From NCBI RefSeq assembly GCF_009862265.1, contig NZ_WWGX01000043.1:338935-402934 (forward strand): 64,000 nucleotides of DNA, read 5' to 3'. The notes beneath the pieces were generated by a model. The model was not told the origin of the DNA and did no database searches. It saw only the letters and a program-made list of their open reading frames with translations. Below, one piece after another: positions 25,534-34,717 of this stretch (position 1 is the first letter of the stretch; every line of letters begins with the position of its first letter). Made by a program: the position numbers and the translations under genes. This stretch comes from Streptomyces sp. SID8352. Lineage in GTDB: Bacteria; Actinomycetota; Actinomycetes; Streptomycetales; Streptomycetaceae.

Positions 25534-26715
25534 TCACTGCACCAGGTCGAGGAATTGCCATCGTGCCTCGGGCCGGGCGCCGCTGAGCCACACTCCGCAG
25601 CTCTGGAGCACCACCGGACCTGCGGTGATGTGCTGGGTCCCGGTGTTGAGATCGCGCAGGAAGCGGTCGATCGGGCCGCGTCGGATCGCTGCCGAGCCCG
25701 CCCAGCGGTGGACCGTGCTGCCCACGTCCCGCGCGGTCGACGTCGCGTGGCTGAGAACGAGGCGCAGAAGCGTCTCCTGCTCCGTGGTGAGCGGGTCGCC
25801 CGAGTCGAGAGCGGTTTCCACGTCGCCCCATGCCTCCGACGCCCACGCCCGGGCGGCCCGGAGCCGGGCTTCCGCGGTCGCGTACTCCGCGTGGAACTGG
25901 GAGGTGTCGACAGCGGCACCGCGCGTTCCGGTGCGGGCCCGGACGACCTCCTTCAGCTCGTCCAGCAGCCGTCGTCCGACGCCCAGTGCCCAGCCGGTGT
26001 GCCCGATCGCGGCCATGTCGACCAGGCCGAGGCGGTAGACGGCGCCGCCGTTGACCGGGGTGGTCGTGGTGGCGGGGTAGGTGTACTCGTGCGGGACATA
26101 CGCGTCGTGGCAGTGGTAGTCGATGCTGTGCGTCGCGCGCAGCCCGAGCACGTCCCAGTTGCCGTCGAGCGTCACCTGCGACTTCGGCATGACGAGGACC
26201 CGCATCTCCCCGGTGTCCTCGACCTGGATCAGGCTGTGGACGTGGGTGGCGTGCGCCATTCCGGAGGCGAACTGCCAGTTGCCGCTCACCAGATAGCCGT
26301 CCTTCACCGGAACGGCCCGGCCGGGCCGGGCGCCGTGCCCGGCGACCAGCGCGTACTGTCCGCCGGCGACGTCGGGGAACAGGTCGGCCGCCGCGGCGTC
26401 CCCGATGTAGGCCGCGGTGGAGCCGGTCACCAGTTGCAGTGCGAACATCGTCCAGCCCGCCGCCGCGTCGTGATAGCTGAGCCGCTCGACCGTCTCGATC
26501 AACTGCCGGGGGGCGAACTCGTGTCCGCCGAGACTCCTCGGCAACTCCGCTCGGACGATTCCCGTGTCCAGAAGGGCTCGCGCGCTGTGTTCGGGGAGTC
26601 TGCCGAGGGCCTCCGCGGCGTCGGCCTCCGCGTCGAGCGACCTGCCCACCGCGTCGATCCGATCCAGCAGTGCGGGCAGTTCCGGGCTGAGATGCAGTCG
26701 AGCCGTGGGCGTCAT
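25534..26715 (-). CDS. acyl-CoA dehydrogenase-fold flavoprotein (HsaA/HpaB-like monooxygenase or dehydrogenase)
   Basis: The 393-residue protein has the acyl-CoA dehydrogenase three-domain layout. The N-terminal helices include LLDTGIVRAELPRSLGGHEF, the middle beta domain has GNWQFASGMAHATHVHSLIQ, and the C-terminal bundle includes HRWAGSAAIRRGPIDRFLRDL. The usual catalytic Glu of true acyl-CoA dehydrogenases is not evident. The pattern is closer to group D two-component monooxygenases that take reduced flavin from a partner. A flavin reductase is encoded in the window at 62932 but is far away. GAGG stands 6 bases before ATG 26715. Confidence 0.85.
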   Translation of the reverse strand: MTPTARLHLSPELPALLDRIDAVGRSLDAEADAAEALGRLPEHSARALLDTGIVRAELPRSLGGHEFAPRQLIETVERLSYHDAAAGWTMFALQLVTGSTAAYIGDAAAADLFPDVAGGQYALVAGHGARPGRAVPVKDGYLVSGNWQFASGMAHATHVHSLIQVEDTGEMRVLVMPKSQVTLDGNWDVLGLRATHSIDYHCHDAYVPHEYTYPATTTTPVNGGAVYRLGLVDMAAIGHTGWALGVGRRLLDELKEVVRARTGTRGAAVDTSQFHAEYATAEARLRAARAWASEAWGDVETALDSGDPLTTEQETLLRLVLSHATSTARDVGSTVHRWAGSAAIRRGPIDRFLRDLNTGTQHITAGPVVLQSCGVWLSGARPEARWQFLDLVQ

Positions 26716-27200
26716 GCCGAACCTCACTTCACCGTTGCCGATGAGACGTCATGTTGCGTGTTGTGTACGGGAGTTCGTCTCTTCTGATCCGAGGCGGCCC
26801 GTCGGCCGCGATCGTCTCACGCGGGTGGTCCGTCGCATGCCGAAGAGCCACGAAGCGAGGCGGGGCCGGTGGCCCTCCGGTCGCCGAGCCGACCGTCGAG
26901 CCGCTCCGGTCCATCCGTGAGCCGGTGGACCCCGACCCCGGCAACCCGACCGCCATGTGCGGCTGAGTCTCTTCCGGGGCTGAGCGGGAACACCCCGGGG
27001 CAGTCCCCGAGAACGGCCCGGGGCGCGGGCCGGGGTCCGGCGCGGTCCGCCCCCGCCGTGCCGTGCCGTGCCGCCGCCCGCGGGAGCCCTCCCGCCTGGG
27101 CGGGGGCCGGGCGAAGGGCGGGCGGGGCCGGGGCGGGGCATTCCCCCGGTCGTCCGGTGCTGGTTCGGTGGAAGCAGCCGTCGGACGGGGGGTGCGGGTG
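26716..27200. other. gene-free divergent intergenic region
   Basis: The left 80 bases are relatively AT-rich and probably hold the promoter of the minus-strand flavoprotein gene. The rest is high-GC with no recognisable coding frame on either strand. Confidence 0.45.
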
Positions 27201-27809
27201 ATGGGCGTCGACGGCGCGGGGGCGCTGGTCGTGGCGGTCGTCGGGGTGATCGGGACCCTGCTGTCGGCCCTGCTCACCCAGCGCGCGGCCGAGCGCAGCC
27301 GACGGCGCGAGCAGGAGCGGGCCGAGCGGGTGCGGGAACGCGCGCGGGAGATCGAGGAGCGGCGCGACTGCTACGTCGCCCTCAACGCCGCCTCCCGGCA
27401 GTATCTGGCCGCCCTCACGGACCAGTTGCACGCGCTCGGCCGCCCGGAGGACACCGAGGCGGTGCGTCCGCGCCTCACCGAGGCCCGGGACCTGCACCGG
27501 GACGTGTACGCCGAGGCGCAGATGCGGCTGCCCGAACCCGTGCTCGTCCCGGCCGGGGAGGTCGCCCACGCGCTCGGCGCGCTCTACGGCAGGCTGCGGC
27601 GGCTGGACGACGGCACCCCCCGGCACGGCGACGCGCTCGACGCCGTACCGGGGGAGATCGACGCCCTGTGGGAGTCGCTGCGGGAGCTGCGGCGCGCGAT
27701 GCGCAGGGATCTGGGGGCACCGGGGGAACCGGGGGCGGGGCCCCCGGGACAGGGTGTCCGCCGCCGGGGGACCGGTCCCGGTGCCCCCGGGGCGGGCTCC
27801 GGACGCTGA
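27201..27809 (+). CDS. membrane-anchored coiled-coil protein, unknown function
   Basis: The 202-residue protein has one N-terminal transmembrane helix (about 7-28, ALVVAVVGVIGTLLSALLTQ). An Arg/Glu-rich coiled coil follows (about 29-60, with repeated AERSRRREQERAERVRERA-like heptads), then a helical domain to about 165 and a Gly/Pro-rich tail. Similar proteins with one membrane helix and cytosolic helices are common in streptomycetes and carry no assigned function. ATG 27201 was chosen because GGGGGGT precedes it and the helix then lies at the N-terminus. It lies upstream of the macro-domain gene on the same strand with a 324-base gap, so co-transcription is uncertain. Confidence 0.75.
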   Translation: MGVDGAGALVVAVVGVIGTLLSALLTQRAAERSRRREQERAERVRERAREIEERRDCYVALNAASRQYLAALTDQLHALGRPEDTEAVRPRLTEARDLHRDVYAEAQMRLPEPVLVPAGEVAHALGALYGRLRRLDDGTPRHGDALDAVPGEIDALWESLRELRRAMRRDLGAPGEPGAGPPGQGVRRRGTGPGAPGAGSGR

Positions 27810-28133
27810 CCGGGCGCCGGCCGGGAGGCATCCGAAGGAGCCGCTGCCGCCGCGGCCCCCTCGCCTCACGGGACCGGACGGCCGCGGTCCGTGAGACACG
27901 GGAGGCATGGGGAGCGGCGGTGGGGGAGGGCGAGGGGAGCGACGGGGGCCGGGCGCCCCGGGACCGCTCCGTCCGGGGGCGCCCGGGAATCCTCGCACCA
28001 CGGATCCGGGGTACCGGGGCCGCGCCCGGGCCCGGCTCCCGGGACACCTCGGCCGGTACCCCGGACGCGCCTTCGCGGTACGGGCCGCACGTCGGCTTGT
28101 CCCGGCGCGACGTCCGGTGCCATGGTGGTCGGC
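27810..28133. other. gene-free intergenic stretch
   Basis: These 324 bases contain high-GC sequence with no coding signature in any frame. No clear terminator or operator stands out. Confidence 0.4.
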
Positions 28134-29237
28134 ATGGCACCGCCGTCCCTTGAACACGCCTCGGTACTCGCGGAATTACAGGTGGTCCGGAGGGCGGGGC
28201 CGCTGCGGCTGCGCGGCCGCGACGACCTGCCCCTCCTCGAAGCGGCCGCCGCCGGACTGACGGCCACCCGGACCCGCGAGGGCGCCGTGGAGGCACTGCT
28301 CCGCCGCGCGGTGGAACGGCTCGACCCGGGCACCCTGCGCACCGCCGCCGAGTACACCCTCGGCCTCGCCCAGGGCACCCGGGACTGGCCGGCCTCCTCC
28401 CGGCGGGCCCGCGCGGCCGAGGTGTACCGGGTGAGCGTGGAGCGCTTCCGCAAGCACCACGAGGTCATGGTGCTCGGACAGGTCGCCGAGCACATCGTGG
28501 AACTCGTGGAGGGCGGCGGTGAACCGGACGGGGCCGACCGGGAGGGCGCCACCCACCGGACCCTGGACGTCCTCGCGGGCGACCGCAGCGCACGCCTCAC
28601 CCTCCACATCCACCCGGTGGACCTGCTGCGGGACCTGGATGTCGTGGTCTCCCCGGTCAACACCCACTTCGCGCTGCCCGAGTCGTACAAGTCCTCGGTC
28701 TCCGCCTCGCTGCGCCGGGCCGCCTCGGTTCGCGGTGTCACCGGTGACCTGCTGGACGACCCGGTCCACGACGAACTGCGCACCTGGGCCGCCCGGCACG
28801 CCACCGGGGGCCGCCCGGTACTCCCCGGCACCGTGGCGGCGACCGGGTCCGGCGCGCTGGCCGGGTCCGGCGTGCGCCGGATCTACCACGCGGCGGTGGC
28901 CGTGCCCCGGGCCGGCACCAACGACTACGACGTGCTGCCCGCCGACGTCACCCGCGCCACCTCGCGCGCCCTGGCACTGCTGGCCGAGGAACACGCCCGG
29001 TACGCCCCGCCGCTGCGCTCCGTCTGCTTCCCCCTGCTCGGCTCCGGCCGTGGCGGGCTGCCGTACCGGGTGAGCGCCGCCGCCGTGTGGAGCGCCGTCG
29101 AGGCCGAACTCGCGCGCGGGGCGCGGTGGGACGTGCACTTCGTCGGGCACACCCCGGAGGCGGCCCGCGCGGTGGAGCGGATCGCGGCCGGAACACGCCC
29201 CGGCCGCGCCCGGCCCGCGCCCGGCCGCTCCGGTTGA
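28134..29237 (+). CDS. helical N-terminal domain fused to a macro domain
   Basis: The 367-residue protein has an all-helical N-terminal domain (about 28-125: LPLLEAAAAGLTATRTREGA, then TAAEYTLGLAQGTRDWPASS and AAEVYRVSVERFRKHHEVM). It resembles the adaptor-like helical domain found at the start of many streptomycete effector and NTPase proteins. A macro domain follows (about 155-345), with DLDVVVSPVNTHFALPES, VRRIYHAAVAVPRAG and the ligand loop CFPLLGSGRGGLPY. Macro domains bind or hydrolyse ADP-ribose and related NAD metabolites. The fusion suggests sensing of an ADP-ribose-type signal in regulation or defence, which is inference. ATG 28134 is preferred; 28122 is also in frame. Confidence 0.8.
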   Translation: MAPPSLEHASVLAELQVVRRAGPLRLRGRDDLPLLEAAAAGLTATRTREGAVEALLRRAVERLDPGTLRTAAEYTLGLAQGTRDWPASSRRARAAEVYRVSVERFRKHHEVMVLGQVAEHIVELVEGGGEPDGADREGATHRTLDVLAGDRSARLTLHIHPVDLLRDLDVVVSPVNTHFALPESYKSSVSASLRRAASVRGVTGDLLDDPVHDELRTWAARHATGGRPVLPGTVAATGSGALAGSGVRRIYHAAVAVPRAGTNDYDVLPADVTRATSRALALLAEEHARYAPPLRSVCFPLLGSGRGGLPYRVSAAAVWSAVEAELARGARWDVHFVGHTPEAARAVERIAAGTRPGRARPAPGRSG

Positions 29238-30036
29238 CTGGGAGTACGGGCCGCTCGGCGGAGCGCGCACCCGGGGGAGCCCGTCCTCCCCGGGCGGCCC
29301 GCCCGGGACAACGCGTGCTCGACGGAAGGATGTTGGCCCGGAGGAGGACGACATCGCGAGACGGCTCCGGCCGTTCGGCCGACCGGCCCTCCCCGGGCGC
29401 CCCGGCGCCGCGCGGCCGTCCCCGGCATGCCGCGCCGCCCGCGTGGTGACGACCGCAGGACACCTGCCGGGGTGCCCCGCCCGCGTCCGTCTCCGGTGCC
29501 GGTGGACGGACCCACCGGCCCGTGCGTGGTCATGGACACCGACTCCGGAGGCGTCTCCCGTCGTCGCCGGCACTGAGGGCATCACGTGGGCCCGACCCCG
29601 CAACCGGAGGGGCAGGACCGACGGGCACGGTGCCCCATCCGCCCGACCCCCGTCCGCCCTGCCCCGACCCCCGTCTGCCCCGTTCCGGGAGGGGCCCTGT
29701 CGGCGCGTACCCGGCCCGCCCTCGCCTGCCCGGCCCGGCCCGCTCCGCACTGCCGTGCCCGGCCCGCTCCGCCCTCGCGTGCCCGGTCCGGGTGGCCGAC
29801 CGCGCCCGCGCGACTAGCATCGGGAGTGCCCCGGCGGAGGCGCGCGGCCCGCACGGGTTCCGAGACGTCGGCCGGTGCGACGGCCGTACGGTCCGGCGAC
29901 GGGACTCGCTCGCTCCGGCACCGAACCGGGGCGGGGCGGCCGGACGCGACGGCGGGATCCGCGGGTCATCGACGCCGGACACCGGAAGGACCGGCGCACC
30001 GCGCCCCGGCGGTGCCGGAAGAGGAGAGCGGGAGAC
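29238..30036. other. long gene-free region before the asparaginase gene
   Basis: No frame in these 799 bases encodes a recognisable protein. A run of short GCCCGGCCCGCTCCGC-type direct repeats covers about 29720-29790. At 29815-29820, TAGCAT may be a -10 element for the asparaginase gene, leaving a leader of about 210 bases. Confidence 0.4.
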
Positions 30037-31035
30037 ATGACGGAGCCGGTCCGGAGCGTGCTGGTGCTCTCCCTCGGCGGCACCATCGCCATGACCACCG
30101 ACCCCGCCACCGGCGGTGTCGTCCCCGCGCTCTCGGCCCGTGAACTCCTCGCCGCCGTCCCGGCCCTGGCGGCCAGTGGCATCGATGTCCGGGTGCGGGA
30201 CGTCCGGCGGCTGCCCGGAGCCTCGCTGGCCTTCGACGACCTGGCCGAACTGTCGGCCGTCATCGCGGCGGAACTGGACGGCGGCGGCACCGACGGGGTG
30301 GTCGTCACCCAGGGCACCGACACCATCGAGGAGAGCGCCTTCCTCCTCGGTCTCCGCCACGGTCACGAACAGCCGGTCGTCGTCACCGGAGCGATGCGCA
30401 ACCCCACCCTGCCCGGCGCGGACGGCCCGGCCAACCTCCACGCCTCCGTGCTCGCCGCCGCCGCGCCCGCCCTCAGGGGCGCCGGCTGCCTCGTGGTCCT
30501 CGGGGACGAGGTGCACGCGGCCCGCGCCGTCCGCAAGTCCCACACCACCAGCCCCGCCGCCTTCACCTCCCCGTCCTGCGGACCCGTCGCCCGGATCGTG
30601 GAGAACCGGGTGCGCCTCCTGGGCGGCCTCCCGCCGCGCGGCGTCCTGATCGGACCGCCCGTCCGCGAGGCCCGCGTCGGGCTGTACACCGTGACCCTGG
30701 GCGACGACGGTGTGCTGCTGGACGCCTGGCAGGGGGCCTGCGACGGCCTCGTGGTGGGGGCGCTCGGGGCCGGGCACGTCCCGGAGCGCCTCGTCGGGCC
30801 GCTCGCCCGGCTCGCGTCCCGCGTCCCCGTGGTCCTGGCCTCCCGCATCGGCAACGGGCCGGTCCTGTCAGGCACCTACGGCTTCCCCGGATCAGAGAGG
30901 GACCTCCTCGAACGGGGTCTGATCGGCGCCGGTGACCTCGGGCCCCACCAGGCGCGGCTCCTGCTCCACGCCCTCCTCGCCCACGGCTCCGACGGACCCG
31001 CCGTCCGCGAGGCGTTCGCGGCCGCCGGGGGCTGA
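30037..31035 (+). CDS. L-asparaginase (type I/II fold)
   Basis: The 332-residue protein shows both catalytic signatures: LSLGGTIAM with nucleophile Thr16, and VVVTQGTDTIEES with Thr94-Asp95. The catalytic Lys region VRKSHTTSPAAF is also present. There is no signal peptide, so it is predicted to be cytoplasmic. It hydrolyses asparagine to aspartate and ammonia, or a related amide. GGAGAGCGGGAG precedes ATG 30037. Single gene; the preceding 800 bases are gene-free. Confidence 0.95.
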   Translation: MTEPVRSVLVLSLGGTIAMTTDPATGGVVPALSARELLAAVPALAASGIDVRVRDVRRLPGASLAFDDLAELSAVIAAELDGGGTDGVVVTQGTDTIEESAFLLGLRHGHEQPVVVTGAMRNPTLPGADGPANLHASVLAAAAPALRGAGCLVVLGDEVHAARAVRKSHTTSPAAFTSPSCGPVARIVENRVRLLGGLPPRGVLIGPPVREARVGLYTVTLGDDGVLLDAWQGACDGLVVGALGAGHVPERLVGPLARLASRVPVVLASRIGNGPVLSGTYGFPGSERDLLERGLIGAGDLGPHQARLLLHALLAHGSDGPAVREAFAAAGG

Positions 31036-31144
31036 GCGGGGGCGGGACGCGACGGGGCCGCGCCCCTCAGCGCGGTGGTGGTGCCGCGGGCGCGGGCATT
31101 CCCGCGGGGGCGTAGGGCGATCTCTTCGACGCGTCCAGCGGCTG

Positions 31145-31474
31145 TCAGTACAGTTCCCGTTCCCCGTCGTCGAAGGACTCGTGGAGGAAGGGGGCCAGTG
31201 AGCCGATCGTCCCTCCCCGCTCCAGGACGTCCGCGACGGCGCCGAGGTACGCGGACAGCGGGGGCGGGCTGCGGCTGAAGTCACCCGAGCCGTCGTGCCA
31301 CTGCCTGCCGATCCGCCCCTGGTGCGGTCCCTCCCGCATGTCGATGATCTGTGCGTCCCCGTTGTCGTGCGCCCACGGAATCCACTGCGGATGCCACCAG
31401 GGCTCCTCACCGTCCCCGGGCAACGCCGGTACGCCCAGGACCCGTTCCCCCTCCCGGACGATCCCCGTGGACAT
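31145..31474 (-). pseudogene. N-terminally truncated SMI1/KNR4 (SUKH) family protein
   Basis: The 109-residue frame contains the C-terminal half of a SUKH protein. Its landmarks are WWHPQWIPWAHDNGDAQIID, then an R-I-G-R strand and a helix SAYLGAVADVLERGG. Full SUKH proteins run about 170-200 residues and begin with a helical half that is absent here. The preceding sequence is only 21 bases from the end of the deacetylase gene, so the missing half is not upstream. SUKH proteins often serve as immunity proteins to nuclease toxins; no toxin gene is nearby. It may be a relic, or a short protein starting at the GTG or ATG near 31474. Confidence 0.6.
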
Positions 31475-31495
31475 CTGCCGGATCCTGTCGGCGGG

Positions 31496-32359
31496 TCAAC
31501 CCCTCACCGGGCCCGCCCGGAGCACCCGCTCCGGGCCCGGCGTCCCGCCTTCCGTCAGCCCGTGTTCGCCCAGGGAGCCCACCGTCAGTCCGGCCGCGCG
31601 GCAGTCGGCCACGATGTCCGGGAGGGCGCCCAGGGTGGCCCGCCAACTCTCGGCGGCGGAGGCGTGGTCCGTGTCGTGCAGCAGCAGCGTCCCGCCGCCG
31701 CGCAGACCGGCGGCGGCCGTCGTCCGCACCGACTCCGGCGTGGCGTCCCGCCGCCAGTCCTCGCCCCACGCGGTCCACAGCACCGTACGGAGCCCGGCCC
31801 GGCGGGCGGCGGCCCAGCGTCCGGAGGTGAGGATGCCGTAGGGCGGGCGGTACCAGCGCGGCGCGCTCCCGGTGGCCCGGCCCACCGCGTCGGCCGCCCG
31901 CCGCACCTCCTCGGCGTCCCGCCGGGGTGCCGGACGCCACGGGCGGCTGTGCGTCCAGCCGTGCACCGCCGCCTCGTGCCCGCGCAGCACCAGCTCGCGG
32001 GCGAGGGCGGGATGCCGTACGACGTTCTCGCCGAGGACGAAGAAGGTGGCCCGGACGCCGAGCGTGTCCAGGACGTCCAGGAAGCACGGGGTGGAGGCGG
32101 GATCGGGGCCGTCGTCGAAGGTCAGCGCGATGTGCCCGGGGCTGCCCTGCCCGGCCAGCCCGGGGAACCAGCGCCGCCGCACGCCCGGCAGCCAGGTGCC
32201 CGCCGTGCCGATGTGCGCCAGCCCGGCCGCCACCGGCACGGCGGCGTACCGCACCGCCCGGCCGGAGCGCACTCTTTTCCGTGCTCCAGCCGCCCCGGTC
32301 ACCGCCCGCGTCCCGCTCACCGCACGCGCTCCGGTCACCGCACGTATCCCGCTCACCAT
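31496..32359 (-). CDS. polysaccharide deacetylase (NodB domain), secreted or membrane-anchored
   Basis: The 287-residue protein has NodB motif 1 TFDDGPD, motif 2 VHGWTHS (metal-binding His pair) and motif 3 RPPYG, plus TAWGEDWRRDATPE and LLHDTDH. It would remove acetyl groups from a glycan outside the membrane. The N-terminus contains three 6-residue repeats (RAVTG-like) followed by a weak hydrophobic segment (about 40-58). ATG 32359 was chosen because the frame further upstream is low complexity. It lies in a group with a transporter, an SDR and a glycosyltransferase, suggesting a shared envelope glycolipid or polysaccharide task. Confidence 0.88.
   Translation of the reverse strand: MVSGIRAVTGARAVSGTRAVTGAAGARKRVRSGRAVRYAAVPVAAGLAHIGTAGTWLPGVRRRWFPGLAGQGSPGHIALTFDDGPDPASTPCFLDVLDTLGVRATFFVLGENVVRHPALARELVLRGHEAAVHGWTHSRPWRPAPRRDAEEVRRAADAVGRATGSAPRWYRPPYGILTSGRWAAARRAGLRTVLWTAWGEDWRRDATPESVRTTAAAGLRGGGTLLLHDTDHASAAESWRATLGALPDIVADCRAAGLTVGSLGEHGLTEGGTPGPERVLRAGPVRG
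32294..32347 (-). repeat. 18-bp tandem repeat encoding RAVTG/RAVSG units
   Basis: Three 18-bp units near the start of the deacetylase gene encode IRAVTG, ARAVSG and TRAVTG (residues 5-22). The repeat preserves the reading frame, so copy-number change would lengthen or shorten the N-terminus without disrupting the enzyme. Confidence 0.6.
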
Positions 32360-32528
32360 GCCTCCCGTCTCCGGCACCACACCTCGCACCCCCGCACCCG
32401 GGCCCGAAGCCCTCCGGTTCCTGCCGAGCTCCGCGTACCGTCCCGGCCCGCTGGGACTCTCCGCCCGGTGCCGCCCCAGCGCCCGCCCGCCCCGTCGGCC
32501 GTCACCCCTCCTGCGTCCCCCTCCTCCG

Positions 32529-33455
32529 TCACCCTTCCTCCCGCTTCCGCCCCCGCCGCCCCGGCACGGGTCCCGCGCGGACCGGCGGGGCGGTGTCCCA
32601 GGCACCGTGCACCGACGGGGCGCCGGCCAGGCCGATGCTGCCCAGGCCCATCAGGGCCGCGCCGGTCAGCTCCGGGAGCACCCGCACCCCGAGCGCGATC
32701 TGCTCGCCGAACAGGGCCCAGCCGAGGGCGACGCTGGTCAGCGCGTCCCCGAGGGTGAGCGTCGGCTGGGAGGCGGCCAGGGTCCCGGCCCGCAGCGCGC
32801 TCTGCAGCAACAGGAAGCTGAGCAGCCCCAGCCCGGCCGTGGCGTAGGGCGGCCACTGGGTGAGCACCGCGCCCGCGCCCTGCGGAAGCCGCCCGGTGAC
32901 CTCCTTCATCAGCCCCGCCGTGCCGCCGAAGCCCACCGCCGACGCCGACCCGAACAGGGCCGCCCGGGGAGCGCCCCGCACCAGCCGCCCCACGGCCGTG
33001 AACCCGGCCATCGCGCCGAACAGCGCCAGGCCCGCCCAGCCCCACCGCCCCGGAACCGCCGTGTCCCGGCCCGGCGAGGGCGCGGCGGCACCGAGGAACA
33101 GCGCAAGCCCCACGGCCAGCGCCGCGAACGCCAGCCAGGTCCGCCGGTCCGGGCGCCGGTGGAAGACCGCGCTGCCCACGGCCAGCGTGAACAGCAGCTC
33201 GGTCGCCATCAGCGGCTGCACCACGGACAGGCTGCCCACCGCCAGCGCCGCCGACTGGAGCACGGCCGTCACCGCGAGCAGCGCCGCACCGCCCAGCCAG
33301 TACCGGTCGCGGACCAGCCGCAGCAGCGAGCGCACCACGGTATGGGCGGCCCCGGACCGCTCCTCGTCCTGGGCCGCCGCCCGGCGCTGGAGCACCGAGG
33401 CCGCCGCGTTGCACAGGGCGGCGAGCAGCGCGAGGACGACGGTGGGAACGGTCAC
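32529..33455 (-). CDS. EamA/DMT-family transporter
   Basis: The 308-residue protein has nine or ten hydrophobic helices in the two-fold repeat of drug/metabolite transporters, starting VPTVVLALLAALCNAAASVL and ending in an Arg/Pro-rich cytosolic tail. Conserved small-residue helices such as ASQPTLTLGDALTSVALGW mark the second half. The substrate is unknown. GTG 33455 was chosen as the start. The gap to the SDR gene upstream on the same strand is about 125 bases and to the deacetylase gene downstream about 170 bases, so all three may be co-transcribed. Confidence 0.85.
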   Translation of the reverse strand: MTVPTVVLALLAALCNAAASVLQRRAAAQDEERSGAAHTVVRSLLRLVRDRYWLGGAALLAVTAVLQSAALAVGSLSVVQPLMATELLFTLAVGSAVFHRRPDRRTWLAFAALAVGLALFLGAAAPSPGRDTAVPGRWGWAGLALFGAMAGFTAVGRLVRGAPRAALFGSASAVGFGGTAGLMKEVTGRLPQGAGAVLTQWPPYATAGLGLLSFLLLQSALRAGTLAASQPTLTLGDALTSVALGWALFGEQIALGVRVLPELTGAALMGLGSIGLAGAPSVHGAWDTAPPVRAGPVPGRRGRKREEG

Positions 33456-33579
33456 CGGCGCGCACTCCCCGAATCCCGCGGTCCTTCCCGGCCCGCTGCC
33501 CGGCTCCCCGCGCGGCCCGCGCCCCGGTCGGCCTCCGGGCCCCCCGTCGGCCCCGCTCCCCGGCCCCACGCCCGGTACG

Positions 33580-34434
33580 TCATCCGAACCGCGTGGCCAG
33601 CCGCCGGTACAGCCCCGGCACCGTGCCCCGGACCCGGCACGGCAGCCACAACCAGCCCGGTACGTACACGTCGTCGCGCCCCCGGACGGCGGCGTCGCGC
33701 ACCGCGTCGGCCACCCGCTCGGCGGGCACCGGACGGGGCCGGGAGCGCCGGTAGGGCGCCCCGCGGCGCTCGAAGAACGGTGTGTCCACGACCCCCGGCA
33801 CCACATGGGTGACGCCCACCCCGGTGCCCCGCAGCTCGTAGCGGAGCGAGTCGGCGAAGGTGCCGAGCGCGGCCTTGGCGGCCGAGTACACGGCCTCGCC
33901 GCGCACCCCGACCGCCCCGGCGAGCGAGCCGATGAGCACCACCCGCCCCGAGCCCGCCTCCACCATCCCCGGCAGCAGCAGCCGCACCAGCCGCAGGGTG
34001 GCCAGGACGTCGATGCCGAAGACCTCGTCGATGGCGTGCGGGGGCATGTCGCGGAACTTCCCCGCCCAGCCGATCCCGGCGCCGGCCACCAGCAGGTCGA
34101 CCGGGCCGACCGTGGCCTGGGTGAAGTCGGTGAGCAGCCGGTCGGCGCCCGGCAGGGTGAGATCGGTGGCGAAGGCGGTGGCCCGCGCCTCCTCGGCCAC
34201 GTCGCGCAGCCGGTCGGGATCGCGCCCGCTGAGCACCAGCCGCCAGCCGCCGTCGTCCCCGAGCCTGCGGGCCACGGCGGCGCCGATGCCCGAGGACGCC
34301 CCCGTCACCAGGGCCGTGCGGGTGCGGATGCCGGGACCGCCGTCCGGCCGTTGGGGCCGTGCGCGGCCTGCGTCGGGCGCGGCGGCACGTCCCGGCCGGG
34401 GGCCGGACCGGGTGCGGGAGAACGCGTGGACCAT
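33580..34434 (-). CDS. SDR-family oxidoreductase
   Basis: The 284-residue protein has the NAD(P)-binding TGASSGIG motif, an active-site YSAAK, an upstream IGSLAG Ser, and a VAGAG segment in place of NNAG. After the core it continues with a hydrophobic C-terminal segment (YVPGWLWLPCRVRG) typical of membrane-associated SDRs. The N-terminus carries a 35-residue Arg/Pro-rich extension before the Rossmann fold. It probably reduces a lipid-linked or polyprenyl substrate in the envelope cluster. ATG 34434 is used; 34443 is in frame. Confidence 0.88.
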   Translation of the reverse strand: MVHAFSRTRSGPRPGRAAAPDAGRARPQRPDGGPGIRTRTALVTGASSGIGAAVARRLGDDGGWRLVLSGRDPDRLRDVAEEARATAFATDLTLPGADRLLTDFTQATVGPVDLLVAGAGIGWAGKFRDMPPHAIDEVFGIDVLATLRLVRLLLPGMVEAGSGRVVLIGSLAGAVGVRGEAVYSAAKAALGTFADSLRYELRGTGVGVTHVVPGVVDTPFFERRGAPYRRSRPRPVPAERVADAVRDAAVRGRDDVYVPGWLWLPCRVRGTVPGLYRRLATRFG

Positions 34435-34717
34435 GGCACCCACCTTGGCCGCGGACCGGGCATCGCGCGAGCCGACGACCGCGCCCCGGGGCCTCCCGGA
34501 CCGCTCCCGGCGCGGACCCGACGGGCCGTCGGCCCCGACCGCCGGTCACCTGGCGTTCCCGGAGACGGGGAGGGAGAGGGAGCTGGAGACGGAGAGGAAG
34601 ACGGGGGACGGGACGGAGACCGGGGCAGGTTGCCGGTGCAGATGTCAGCAGGAGGGTGACCGGATCGCCCGCTCTCGACATGGTTTGACCGCACCGTTCC
34701 GGGCTACCTGACGCACC

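Noticed and set aside
28134..29237. DarTG-type toxin-antitoxin system
   Set aside because: The macro-domain protein has no DarT-like ADP-ribosyltransferase gene beside it and carries an unrelated N-terminal domain.
29238..30036. Several 80-200 codon open frames in the gap before the asparaginase gene
   Set aside because: None has a ribosome-binding site or a balanced composition; the translations are Pro/Arg/Gly noise.
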